From UBA10205 sp035289625 (GTDB lineage Archaea > Iainarchaeota > Iainarchaeia > Iainarchaeales > Iainarchaeaceae): DNA of 64,000 nt. A model generated the notes under the pieces. It saw only the letters and a program-made list of their open reading frames with translations, was not told the DNA's origin and did not search any database. The stretch is taken from positions 52,515-116,514 of the forward strand of contig DATDWP010000021.1 in NCBI GenBank assembly GCA_035289625.1. The letters run 5' to 3'. The translations under genes were made by a program, and so were the position numbers. Of the stretch, positions 26,633 through 34,229 are shown one piece after another (within the stretch, counting starts at the first letter, position 1; the number at the start of each line of letters is the position of its first letter).

Positions 26633-27796
26633 CTAAAGTAAAATTTCTCGTTCATCATAATAAAGTGGTTTAGATCCGTAATGTAACCAACTATTTATTT
26701 TATAGAAATAGTTTTTTGTCAAATTTAATTTTTTAAAAATCCTTCGCCTTCCAAGACCACTCTCATGCATTTTTATTACCAGATCATATATCTCCCATTC
26801 TTTTTTCAGATTTGATATATTATTGGAAAAATAATATGCTGAAGAAGTAAACTTCTGCTGTTTTTGATCGGCATATATGAATGGAATTTCCTTGAATAAA
26901 CGCATAATATTTGGACTATGAGAATTAATTGAAAAATAAAGTTTTTTTGAAAAAGAACCGTCTTTTCTTATTGTTTTGTAACTATTATCCACGGTAACAT
27001 TTGAAGTGCATATTCCAAACGCCCAAAGTAAATTTTTAATTTGTTCTAAGAATTGTTTCAAAGAAGATTCTTCACTCTCAATTTTATGCAATCCGAAGCT
27101 AGAAGCGTCAAATGCATTTTTAGCCCTTAATTTTGAATACTTCAATTCATTACCTAACAACACCCCAAGAAAAGTACGCTTTATTTCTTCGTCACCTTCC
27201 ATTATCCAATTTGGAACTTTCATCGCAGTAGCAACTTTATCCCCACATGGAACTCCAGCCAAGTGTAATAACCGTGAAAGAGGACTATTACTTACCTCTA
27301 ATCTCCAACATGACCCCTTCACTACCTGGGAGTAAACTTTGTCTTTTTTAACTTTCTTTATTATACCCTCGCTGTGATGATGTTTAATTTTTGTGGAAAT
27401 CCCATAAAGATTAAATATTTTTGACCTAATTTTTTCTAAATCGTGCTTTTGACCAAATAAAGTAAATCCACCTAAATGTTTCATTAAATGCCCATCGCCA
27501 AATAAAAAAGCCACAAGTTCAGTAAAAAGAATAAACTCCAAATTACTATTTTCAGCTAGAGGAATAAGTCTAATTGATTGTAAAAATTGTAACGCCCTGA
27601 TTGGCCTCGGAATATGCTCTCCACAAATCCATCCCTGAACACTCCTATTTGGATGAGATATTATTCTTGAAATTTCTGATCTATTTAGTATTTTTTCTTT
27701 TAAGTTTATAGCCCCAATATATTTATTTGCAAGATTATATTGATTCTCCCCAAATGAAGCCAGAAGTTGTTCTTCGGTTACAATATTGTTTTGCAT
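26633..27796 (-). CDS. LAGLIDADG endonuclease-like protein, second motif degenerate
   Basis: A 387-aa protein. An N-terminal region suggests an HTH (LNRSEISRIISHPNRSVQGWICGEHI). The first LAGLIDADG helix is VAFLFGDGHLMK near residue 95 with the acidic residue present. The second, FLGVLLGNELK near 215, has Asn where the catalytic Asp should be. Homing endonucleases need one acidic residue per half, so this protein may nick, only bind, or be decaying. It lies between trmB and a small zinc-finger gene, and no intron host is apparent. Its TATA box (27816-27823) lies about 24 bp before the ATG. Confidence 0.7.
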   Translation of the reverse strand: MQNNIVTEEQLLASFGENQYNLANKYIGAINLKEKILNRSEISRIISHPNRSVQGWICGEHIPRPIRALQFLQSIRLIPLAENSNLEFILFTELVAFLFGDGHLMKHLGGFTLFGQKHDLEKIRSKIFNLYGISTKIKHHHSEGIIKKVKKDKVYSQVVKGSCWRLEVSNSPLSRLLHLAGVPCGDKVATAMKVPNWIMEGDEEIKRTFLGVLLGNELKYSKLRAKNAFDASSFGLHKIESEESSLKQFLEQIKNLLWAFGICTSNVTVDNSYKTIRKDGSFSKKLYFSINSHSPNIMRLFKEIPFIYADQKQQKFTSSAYYFSNNISNLKKEWEIYDLVIKMHESGLGRRRIFKKLNLTKNYFYKINSWLHYGSKPLYYDEREILL

Positions 27797-27815
27797 CTAA
27801 AGAAATTAATTATTA

Positions 27816-27855
27816 ATATTTAATTGATTTTGTAGAGAGGGCTCGTTGCCGGTGC
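27816..27855 (-). promoter_or_regulatory. Promoter with shared 17-nt upstream motif (copy 1)
   Basis: On the minus strand GCACCGGCAACGAGCCC (27855-27839) is followed after 15 bp by the TATA-like TTAAATAT (27823-27816), and the LAGLIDADG ATG at 27796 is about 24 bp further. Near-identical motifs occur at 33858-33874 and 63865-63881, each ahead of a TATA-like element. This suggests a common regulator site. Confidence 0.45.
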
Positions 27856-27859
27856 AAAA

Positions 27860-28072
27860 CTATATCATGCCTTTTGCGGCTTTGCGAGCGCGGCGAACGC
27901 ATTTGACGTGCCAGTACTTGCCCATCCACTTTTTTTCAGTGCCGGGCTTTTCGCACAAAGCGCACTGCTCGGAATATCTACCCTGCGAAATTTCAGATTC
28001 GGAGTTGGGCTTTTGCTCTTCTGTTTCTTTTTGCTCTTGCTTTTTGCCAAGTAAATTTCCTAAAAACCCCAT
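27860..28072 (-). CDS. Small zinc-binding protein
   Basis: A 70-aa protein starting at the ATG at 28072 behind a GGTG ribosome binding site. The middle is hydrophilic (KKQEQKETEEQKPNSESE). The C-terminal half has CALC and HVKC, four possible zinc ligands in a Cx2C-x14-HxxC finger, followed by a basic RRARKAAK helix. It probably binds nucleic acid or another protein. It starts 9 bp after the stop of the upstream membrane-protein gene, so the two form an operon. Confidence 0.6.
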   Translation of the reverse strand: MGFLGNLLGKKQEQKETEEQKPNSESEISQGRYSEQCALCEKPGTEKKWMGKYWHVKCVRRARKAAKGMI

Positions 28073-28080
28073 TTGCACCA

Positions 28081-28518
28081 CTATTTCGAGAACTTTTCAT
28101 AAACTACTGCAAGAACTCCGCAACCCAAATAGTAGCGCACAAGGCTCTCAAGAGTCCACATCACAAAAAGGATTACGGAAATATCAAAAAGCGAATAAAT
28201 CAAAACAAGCCAGGGAACTGAGGTTAGGATAAATAAGTAGAGCCCGTAAGTTGAACCTTTTGCAAAAGCACCGCGCACTGCAATCAAGCGCTCGAAAATG
28301 GAATAAAAAGCTGCAAAAATAAACCCTTCAATAAAAGGGAGCAAAAAGAGCCCAATAGTTAACGGATGGTCAAAGGGCCTGAAAGCTTGAGTCATATAAA
28401 ACCCATCAACATTTGGAAGGACAAATGACCAGAGCAAGTAGAGCGCAAAACCAATAAGGGTTGCAACTAGTGCAAATGCAATTCCACTTAGAATCACTGC
28501 AAGAACTTTAAGTTTCAT
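28081..28518 (-). CDS. Membrane protein, unknown function
   Basis: A 145-aa protein with four predicted membrane helices (about residues 5-32, 52-74, 88-108 and 115-138). I do not recognise a family. It is upstream of, and probably co-transcribed with, the small zinc-finger gene. Confidence 0.55.
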   Translation of the reverse strand: MKLKVLAVILSGIAFALVATLIGFALYLLWSFVLPNVDGFYMTQAFRPFDHPLTIGLFLLPFIEGFIFAAFYSIFERLIAVRGAFAKGSTYGLYLFILTSVPWLVLIYSLFDISVILFVMWTLESLVRYYLGCGVLAVVYEKFSK

Positions 28519-28610
28519 ACTTTACTAAATGCATTGAAGCATAAATTACTTTGCCCAACGCAGGCAAAAGATTAATATATACATAAAATCAAAATAAGAG
28601 AGGTGATAGG

Positions 28611-28889
28611 ATGGATAGTGTAAAAATAAAAATCAAATCCGAAGAAAAAGCGAGCAGAATAGAACTTCTAATAAGATTTCTCTACCTGATTCCTCTCTGG
28701 ATCGTATTGATGGTACTTAGCATGATTGCAACAATTGGAATTGTAGTAAACTTTTTCACCTCGCTTGTGCTTGGGAAAAGAATAGCAATTCTAAATAGAA
28801 TCACCGAGGCATATATAATATACCAAACCGAAGTCTCGGCATACCTCTACCTAACAGATGAGAGGCCAAAAATAATCCCGGAAATCTAA
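28611..28889 (+). CDS. DUF4389-type small membrane protein
   Basis: A 92-aa protein with two membrane helices around LLIRFLYLIPLWIVLMVLSM and IVVNFFTSLVLGK. It ends with ITEAYIIYQTEVSAYLYLTDERPKI, the DUF4389 signature (an aromatic-rich segment ending in YLYLxxDxxP). The function is unknown. A GGTGAT ribosome binding site precedes the ATG, and a TATATACATAAA element lies upstream. Confidence 0.8.
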   Translation: MDSVKIKIKSEEKASRIELLIRFLYLIPLWIVLMVLSMIATIGIVVNFFTSLVLGKRIAILNRITEAYIIYQTEVSAYLYLTDERPKIIPEI

Positions 28890-29045
28890 TTACACTGGGG
28901 CCTAAATTAGGCCTCAATATATTTCTTTTCACATAATCTACAATTTTACCTAAAATAAAGTAATGCCACCTAGGCGTTTATTAGGATTAGCAACTTTGCT
29001 AACCTGCATGAGGCTATTTAATCCTTTCAGATTCTAAATTCTTCC

Positions 29046-30239
29046 ATGATAGTTGGAATTGTAGGAAAACCATCCTCCGGAAAGAGCACCCTATTTAACG
29101 CTGCTACAATGCAGGATGTGCCAATGGCAGCCTACCCTTTCACAACAATCGAGGCAAATAAGGCAGTTGGGTTTGTGCGGGTTGAGTGTGTGGACAAGGA
29201 ATTCAATGTGCAGTGCAACCCGCGCAGCGGATTTTGCCACAACCACATACGATACGTGTCTATAGAAATTATTGATGTTGCAGGGCTAGTTCCAGGGGCC
29301 CATGAGGGCAAAGGGATGGGAAACCAATTCCTCTCAGACCTCTCACGCGCAGACATTCTAATACATGTAGTTGATGCCAGCGGCTCGACAAATGAAAAAG
29401 GCGAAGCGATAAGTGCCGGCAGCTATGACCCTTCAAAGGATGTTGAATTTTTAGAAGAGGAAATCGACCTTTGGTTTTTTGGAATACTGGAAAAAAACTG
29501 GCCCAAATTTGCAAGGACCGCATTTGAATCCAAGGCAAAACTAGTCAGCTCAATGGCACAAAACCTCTCAGGAATAGGGGCAACAGAAGATATAATCGAC
29601 CACGTATTACTAGAACTTAGCCTTACCGATAAAAAACTTGCACTCTGGACAGAAGATGAAAAACGAGCCTTTGCAAAAAAATTCCGTGAAAAATCAAAAC
29701 CCACAATAATTGCCGCAAATAAAGCCGATATGCCCCAATCAAAGCCAAATATAGAAGCGCTTTCCAAAAAATTCCCAGGCAAAATAATAATTCCATGCAG
29801 CGGAATTGCTGAACTTACACTAAAAAGAGCGGCAAAGGACGGGGCAATAGATTATGTTCAGGGGGAAGCCGATTTTAAAATACTAAAAGAGCTCAGCGAG
29901 AAACAAAATCTGGGCCTTGAATATATACGCACAAATGTTTTGCAAAAATTTAATTCAAGCGGCGTGCAGCAAGTTCTTGAAACCGCGGTATTTGATGTAC
30001 TAAAATATATTGCAGTATTTCCCGGAGGCACAAAGGGATTAGTTGATTCACAAGGCCGCACGCTCCCAGATGTTTTTTTAATGCCGCCAAAGAGCACAGC
30101 ACTTGATTTTGCATACAAACTACACACAGATTTTGGCAAAAATTTCATCAAGGCAATAAATGTGAAAAATAGGCAACTAATCGGAAAAGAACACGAACTC
30201 AAAAACAGGGACGTAGTAGAGATAGTACATTCGGCGTGA
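29046..30239 (+). CDS. YchF/OLA1-family GTPase (archaeal type)
   Basis: A 397-aa P-loop GTPase of the Obg/YchF group. G1 is GKPSSGKST (residues 7-15), the switch region contains YPFTTIEAN, and G3 is DVAGLVPGAHEGKGMGNQFL. G4 is AANKAD and G5-like PCSG follows. A TGS domain (PDVFLMPPKSTALDFAYKLHTDFGKNF, about 340-395) ends the protein. The CNPRSGFC insert is typical of archaeal members. These proteins bind ribosomes or the proteasome and hydrolyse nucleotides in stress responses. It is a housekeeping gene in archaea. Confidence 0.93.
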   Translation: MIVGIVGKPSSGKSTLFNAATMQDVPMAAYPFTTIEANKAVGFVRVECVDKEFNVQCNPRSGFCHNHIRYVSIEIIDVAGLVPGAHEGKGMGNQFLSDLSRADILIHVVDASGSTNEKGEAISAGSYDPSKDVEFLEEEIDLWFFGILEKNWPKFARTAFESKAKLVSSMAQNLSGIGATEDIIDHVLLELSLTDKKLALWTEDEKRAFAKKFREKSKPTIIAANKADMPQSKPNIEALSKKFPGKIIIPCSGIAELTLKRAAKDGAIDYVQGEADFKILKELSEKQNLGLEYIRTNVLQKFNSSGVQQVLETAVFDVLKYIAVFPGGTKGLVDSQGRTLPDVFLMPPKSTALDFAYKLHTDFGKNFIKAINVKNRQLIGKEHELKNRDVVEIVHSA

Positions 30240-30316
30240 TAAAAGAAAAGTTGAATATAAAGAATAAGAGAAAAATGCACGGGCCAAAAAAGCACCGTGA
30301 CTAATTGTATTTGAAT

Positions 30317-30733
30317 TTACATTGCGCCCAAAATTGCGCCCACTATTGCATAATTTACAATATTGTAGCCATTTACGAGTGCATAGAGGCTTACAGGCTT
30401 TTGGTCCCAGAGGACTATCCCAAGGCTCACTGTTGCAACAAACCCAAGCCAGGCCATTATTCCAACCATTGCCCCTTCAACTGCACCTGCTGCCCCTGCA
30501 TATTTTATAAAAGCACCAAGCACATAGGCTGCAACCAAAGAGCCGACAAATGCGACAAGGTAGGTCATTGACATATTTCCCTTATTCTTGTCAGCATCGC
30601 TCATTTTCTTTCCTGTAAGCTCCATCCACTTCTTCCCAAAAAGCGGGCCGTACCATAGCATTCCGAGCGCCATGGAAGCTATTGCTCCAATTACTACGGC
30701 AACTAAATTCACGTTTACCATTTCTATTGCCAT
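30317..30733 (-). CDS. DUF1761-type membrane protein
   Basis: A 138-aa protein starting at the ATG at 30733 behind a GGGGG ribosome binding site. Four membrane helices are predicted. The start, VNLVAVVIGAIASMALGMLWYGPLFGKKWMELTG, and later YNIVNYAIVGAILG match DUF1761, whose function is unknown. It is the second gene after a short two-helix protein on the same strand. Confidence 0.82.
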   Translation of the reverse strand: MAIEMVNVNLVAVVIGAIASMALGMLWYGPLFGKKWMELTGKKMSDADKNKGNMSMTYLVAFVGSLVAAYVLGAFIKYAGAAGAVEGAMVGIMAWLGFVATVSLGIVLWDQKPVSLYALVNGYNIVNYAIVGAILGAM

Positions 30734-30814
30734 TTTTTTACCCCCAAAATCCATTAAGGATTTTATAGAAATGCAGAAATTGTGCTTAAAAATAGTTGGT
30801 TTAGTTAGATTTCT

Positions 30815-31075
30815 CTACTTTTTGTAAACATTTAAAAGCCACCACTGCTTTACAAATGGGAGCACGGAAGTCGAGATTATGAAAGCCGATGTGGGAACAA
30901 GGGCATTGAAAAAAGGGTTTGGATCTTTTATGCTAAACATTACCGAAACAATGACCCCGTATGTGAGAAGTGCAATTATCAGGCGCCTAGTCCAGCTTGT
31001 CTCCCAGGCCTTATCGGTCTCAACACGTGCATTGCGCTCAAGGATTGCGTTTATTTTTTGATTTACATTTTCCAT
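30815..31075 (-). CDS. Small two-helix membrane protein
   Basis: An 86-aa protein. The N-terminal third is charged (KINAILERNARVETDKAWETSWTRR) and precedes two hydrophobic helices (about residues 31-49 and 56-75). I do not recognise a characterised family. It lies upstream of the DUF1761 gene with an 82-bp gap and downstream of tRNA-Gln, all on the minus strand. Confidence 0.6.
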   Translation of the reverse strand: MENVNQKINAILERNARVETDKAWETSWTRRLIIALLTYGVIVSVMFSIKDPNPFFNALVPTSAFIISTSVLPFVKQWWLLNVYKK

Positions 31076-31151
31076 AAAACCACAAAATTAGCCCCTATCT
31101 TGCGAACAAGAATACGGACTTTTTCTTTTGCCCAAACAAAAAGAAAATGCA

Positions 31152-31224
31152 TAGCCCCACCCGGATTCGAACCGGGGTATTCAGGTCCAAAGCCTGACAT
31201 CCTTGGCCACTAGACGATGGGGCT
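31152..31224 (-). tRNA. tRNA-Gln (TTG)
   Basis: On the minus strand AGCCCCA pairs with TGGGGCT, discriminator A. The T arm is CCCGG-TTCGAAT-CCGGG and the anticodon stem TCAGG/CCTGA holds CT-TTG-GA, anticodon TTG (Gln). There is no intron. The first pair is A1-U72, the feature by which archaeal GatDE recognises tRNA(Gln). GatD and GatE are both encoded in this window, so the tRNA and its amidotransferase fit together. Confidence 0.95.
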
Positions 31225-31310
31225 TTTTTGCCAAATTAAATCGATCCCCGTAAGCTTTTTAACGCAATTGAAACGATAGGATAATTAAAGCCGAACAATA
31301 ATAATTTGCA

Positions 31311-32468
31311 GTGAAATACCGAGTTTTTTGGAAAAATCCGAGCTACAAGCCCTCACCACGTCTTGAAAAAGATACAGAATGCGACTATTTGGTTGTGGGT
31401 GCAGGCGTTACAGGCACGCTAATTTCTTATTTCCTCCACAAAAATGGCGCAAAAAACATTATTTTGATTGAAAAACAAACCTCGTCCAACGGAGCTAGCG
31501 GGAAGGGCGCGGGGATAATAATTCCCGGGGGAGAGGCTGACCTTGGAGTTATGATAAGGCAATCCGGAAAGAGGGCTGCAGTAGAATACTGGAAAGGAAT
31601 GCGCTTTGGCGTGAGGGCAATTGAGCAAATAATAAAGAATGAAAAAATCAAATGCGACTTTGAAAAGCAACCTACTATATATGGCCAGATGCCATACAAA
31701 ACTTATAACGACGTAAAAGAAGAATATGAAATTGAAAAAAAATTTGGATTCCCTGTACAGTTTGCAAAAAAAAACCATATCCAAAAATTCGTAAAAACAT
31801 CGCTTTTCAAGAACGCCATAATATATAAGGATGGATTTTCAATAACCCCGCTAAAGTTCACGCAAAATCTCCTCACAAAAATGAAAAAATACGTCAAAGT
31901 TTATGAGAACACGCCACTTCTCAAATTGAAAGGCAATATTGCAACAACCCCGGACGGCAAAATAAGTTTTGACAAAATAATTTTTGCGACAGATTCCTAT
32001 TTCGTGGACCGCAAAATCATCCCGGTAAAATCCACAATACTTGTTACCGAAAAGCTCACAAAGGAACAGCTGCATTCGATAGGGATGGCTGAGAGGAAAA
32101 TGCTTTTTGATTCAAAAAAATCATATAGTTACGCAAAAATCACCACTGATAATCGGCTGCTTGTCGGCGGCGGATCTAGGAGAATAAGAAAAAAAGATGA
32201 CAAAACCGCCCTTGATAATGGCCAAGTGCAACAGATAAAAAAATTCCTGAAAAAAGTATTCCCACAGTTAAATCTGCGCTTTGATTATGCATGGTCTGGA
32301 ACGCTTGCAGAAACTGCGCAATGCACCCCATTTATCAAAATAAGCGGGAATAAAATAGTCGCAGTTGCGGTAGGGTCCCATGCGGGGGCAGCACTTACAG
32401 CAAAATACGTGGCAGACAAATTAACCGGAAGAAGATCCACTTTTTATAATTTCATAAAATTAAAATAA
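31311..32468 (+). CDS. FAD-dependent oxidoreductase (DAO family)
   Basis: A 385-aa protein with a GTG start. Residues 25-50 give the dinucleotide-binding fold (CDYLVVGAGVTGTLISYFLHKNGAKNIILIEK), followed by SNGASGKGAGIIIPGG. Near the end WSGTLAETAQCTPFIK and VAVGSHAGAALTAKYVADKL are typical of the glycine/D-amino-acid oxidase family. Such enzymes oxidise secondary or primary amines; the substrate here is unknown. The gene stands alone between tRNA-Gln and tRNA-Ile. Confidence 0.85.
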   Translation: MKYRVFWKNPSYKPSPRLEKDTECDYLVVGAGVTGTLISYFLHKNGAKNIILIEKQTSSNGASGKGAGIIIPGGEADLGVMIRQSGKRAAVEYWKGMRFGVRAIEQIIKNEKIKCDFEKQPTIYGQMPYKTYNDVKEEYEIEKKFGFPVQFAKKNHIQKFVKTSLFKNAIIYKDGFSITPLKFTQNLLTKMKKYVKVYENTPLLKLKGNIATTPDGKISFDKIIFATDSYFVDRKIIPVKSTILVTEKLTKEQLHSIGMAERKMLFDSKKSYSYAKITTDNRLLVGGGSRRIRKKDDKTALDNGQVQQIKKFLKKVFPQLNLRFDYAWSGTLAETAQCTPFIKISGNKIVAVAVGSHAGAALTAKYVADKLTGRRSTFYNFIKLK

Positions 32469-32538
32469 GCGTTGAAATTTCCATTGGGACCAAAACCTTT
32501 ACCGGCATTGTAATCCATGCAAAAGAACACGAATAATA

Positions 32539-32577
32539 GGGGCAATTGCCGTTTTTGAAGCGCTTCCAATTCGCCCC
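32539..32577 (+). terminator. Hairpin downstream of the oxidoreductase
   Basis: GGGGCAATTG pairs with CAATTCGCCCC (one bulged C), giving a 10-bp stem 70 bp after the oxidoreductase stop and 60 bp before tRNA-Ile. No T run follows directly, so termination is only a guess. Confidence 0.3.
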
Positions 32578-32636
32578 TTCACAGGCTTTAAAAGGATTTG
32601 CAAGCAAAAAGTCATTCTGAAATAGCACCACTTAAT

Positions 32637-32732
32637 GGGAGGGTGGCTCAGTGGTTAGAGTTCTCGACTGATAACAATTTTGAAGGATTGTCAGTTATCG
32701 AGGGGTCGCAGGTTCGATTCCTGCCCTTCCCA
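32637..32732 (+). tRNA. tRNA-Ile (GAT) with intron
   Basis: GGGAGGG pairs with CCTTCCC (one G-U) with discriminator A. The T arm is GCAGG-TTCGATT-CCTGC, the D stem GCTC/GAGT and the anticodon stem CTCGA/TCGAG. The loop CT-GAT-A gives anticodon GAT (Ile). About 23 bases are inserted after position 37, the normal archaeal splice site. A LAGLIDADG open frame on the other strand runs into this gene and ends at 32648. Confidence 0.88.
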
Positions 32733-33883
32733 TCCCAGTTATTTACAACTTTCTCAAGCAATTCGTTTTTTGGCATTCCACAAAACCGTTTGCTTTTTTT
32801 GGAAATTTTCACGCCATCAATGAAACCGCCCAAATCATAGAATTTTTTGAACGCTTTATGGGTTTGCATCCTAACACCTGAAATGCCGCACCAAGAATTT
32901 TTGCTTTTCATTAATTTGCACTTAAATCCCATACTTTGAATAAATTCCACCCATTCAGCAGCAAGAGTCGGATGATAACACGCCAAGTCAAGCGAAGGAT
33001 AGCTTTTCCGCGGAACTGAAATCGACCCATCCGCAGTAAAGGCAAACCTGAGCGCCCATATTTTTGTCTTTTCATCTGCGTCAAACAAAAACTTGTTAGT
33101 TGGTTGGGATTCTTGCAAATATTGTTCTTTTGTTTGATATGACCAAGATGGGCTTGTTTTATAACTCGGACTTAAGGCAAGCATTTTTGGACCAAGAACA
33201 GAATCATTTACACAAATAATATTTCCTTTTTTCGTAAAATAAACTTTGGGATTAGTAATTGAAAGCTTGTTGAAAAGTGAAATTATTATTTTCTCAAGGG
33301 TGTTGTCAATAGTTGAGTAACTTAACTTATGACTATTTCCCCTTACTTGAAGCGAGCCATCGGTTAAAAGGCAAGCCCCGAGAACACAATGCAAATCAAC
33401 ATTTTCAGCAATTAAATTTGAAATCAAAGGATGGTCTTCAATAGCAATTTTAGCTTTGACCGCAATTTTATATGCCTTCTGGAATTTGAAAGCCCTCAGC
33501 CGCGAATAAAATTCACCTTTATTTTCAATCAGTTTAGCTCTTTCTTTACCGCCTTTTTTTGCACCCCAGTTAATCTGCATTTGTTTTTCAATATACTTTT
33601 CGAACCCGATTATATTTTTATCAATGGAAGTTAATTTTTGGAATGTTGAAAGCCTAATATTGTTTTTCTCATTAAAGTAATCAGTCACAGTATGTCTTGT
33701 TACCCCTATCAGCTCTGCAACCTTTCTATGGGACCATTTATAATTTTCAAATAAATATTGAAAAAGAGCCCTCTGTTTCCCTTTCTCAAAAACAAGCCTT
33801 TTGTCTTCCATGCCCTCGCCATTAGAAAAACCGCTTTTATATTTAAGCGGTTTTTGAGGGTTCATTGCCGGTGCCAACTCCAT
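32648..33883 (-). CDS. LAGLIDADG homing endonuclease-like protein ending antisense to tRNA-Ile
   Basis: A 411-aa frame. An HTH lies near residues 48-75 (NYKWSHRKVAELIGVTRHTVTDYF). Two LAGLIDADG helices keep their acidic residues: CVLGACLLTDGSLQV and LRFAFTADGSISV. The last 28 or so residues (GRNRTCDPS and on) are the antisense of the tRNA T arm and anticodon region, so they are probably run-through sequence. The start at 33883 overlaps the stop of the upstream micropeptide (TGATG). A second candidate start is ATG 33811 (387 aa), which has its own TATA at 33846-33839. The likely target is the tRNA region or an intron, which is inference. Confidence 0.72.
   Translation of the reverse strand: MELAPAMNPQKPLKYKSGFSNGEGMEDKRLVFEKGKQRALFQYLFENYKWSHRKVAELIGVTRHTVTDYFNEKNNIRLSTFQKLTSIDKNIIGFEKYIEKQMQINWGAKKGGKERAKLIENKGEFYSRLRAFKFQKAYKIAVKAKIAIEDHPLISNLIAENVDLHCVLGACLLTDGSLQVRGNSHKLSYSTIDNTLEKIIISLFNKLSITNPKVYFTKKGNIICVNDSVLGPKMLALSPSYKTSPSWSYQTKEQYLQESQPTNKFLFDADEKTKIWALRFAFTADGSISVPRKSYPSLDLACYHPTLAAEWVEFIQSMGFKCKLMKSKNSWCGISGVRMQTHKAFKKFYDLGGFIDGVKISKKSKRFCGMPKNELLEKVVNNWDGKGRNRTCDPSITDNPSKLLSVENSNH
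33826..33855 (-). promoter_or_regulatory. Palindrome enclosing a TATA-like element
   Basis: AAAAACCGCTT and AAGCGGTTTTT form an 11-bp inverted repeat around an AT-rich centre. On the minus strand TTAAATAT (33846-33839) is a TATA candidate for the internal start at 33811. The hairpin plus T run could instead act as a terminator. It falls inside the 5' part of the long LAGLIDADG frame. Confidence 0.4.
33858..33874 (-). repeat. Shared 17-nt motif (copy 2)
   Basis: On the minus strand this reads GCACCGGCAATGAACCC. It differs from the copies at 27839-27855 and 63865-63881 only by transitions at three positions. It sits 11 bp before a TATA-like element, as in the other copies, although here it also lies in the extended coding frame. 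Confidence 0.45.
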
Positions 33884-33984
33884 CAGCAATCACCTTTCAT
33901 ATTTTTCAAAAGATCATTGAAGGAAAAGCCTTTCCCGAAAGGATTTCCTTTTTGGGAAACTTTAGTTTGATAATGGAAACTCAT
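33883..33984 (-). CDS. Conserved micropeptide, 33 aa (copy 1)
   Basis: Starting at the ATG at 33984, which follows a full-strength GGAGGTGAT ribosome binding site by 5 nt, the frame encodes 33 residues. It contains TKVSQKGNPF at residues 7-16 and SFNDLLKNMK near the end. A homologue of 34 residues lies at 61529-61633 with TKVSQRGNPF and a similar LL(x)xMK end, though the two differ freely elsewhere, which argues for a selected protein. The TGA stop overlaps the next ATG (TGATG), so downstream translation may be coupled. It has no membrane segment and is mixed basic. I know of no family for it. Confidence 0.65.
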   Translation of the reverse strand: MSFHYQTKVSQKGNPFGKGFSFNDLLKNMKGDC

Positions 33985-33994
33985 TTCAAATCAC

Positions 33995-34143
33995 CTCCAG
34001 CGTGCTAAACGAGTTTTTTCTGAAAGGCGATTTTAGAGCTTTTGGAGGCATTAAACCCTTTTAGGCGCAAGCCGACCGCAACAGCGGGAAAGGTTTAAGC
34101 CGAGAAAAGCTCAAGCCGAAAGAAAAAACGAGGCACGCTGGAG
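33995..34143 (-). promoter_or_regulatory. Structured leader RNA / inverted-repeat element (copy 1)
   Basis: The ends CTCCAGCGTGC and GCACGCTGGAG pair over 11 bp. An internal loop with CTCG on both sides follows (CTCG 5', CTCGTTTA 3', minus sense), and then TTTTTTCT pairs with AGAAAAAA. Inner stems include GGCATTAAACCC with GGTTTAAGCC. On the minus strand the 3' side of the outer stem contains GGAG of the micropeptide ribosome binding site, so folding would hide it. The copy at 61643-61798 keeps the ends and layout but changes inner stems. It could also act as a DNA hairpin. Confidence 0.6.
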
Positions 34144-34229
34144 AGAAATAGAATTCAAATATCCATTGCCCGTTTTTCGCAATTTACCTCACCAAAACCA
34201 AGATATATCAGCTATTGCCTATTTTGTAG

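Noticed and set aside
32648..32735. Reading the final GRNRTCDPS segment as a genuine domain
   Set aside because: This peptide is simply the antisense of a tRNA T arm and anticodon region; it is treated as run-through of the LAGLIDADG frame.
32598..32840. A plus-strand 80-codon frame over tRNA-Ile
   Set aside because: It is mostly the tRNA gene plus antisense of the LAGLIDADG gene.
33961..34143. CRISPR array at the repeated elements
   Set aside because: There are only two copies, 27 kb apart, with internal pairing and no regular spacers; no cas genes occur.
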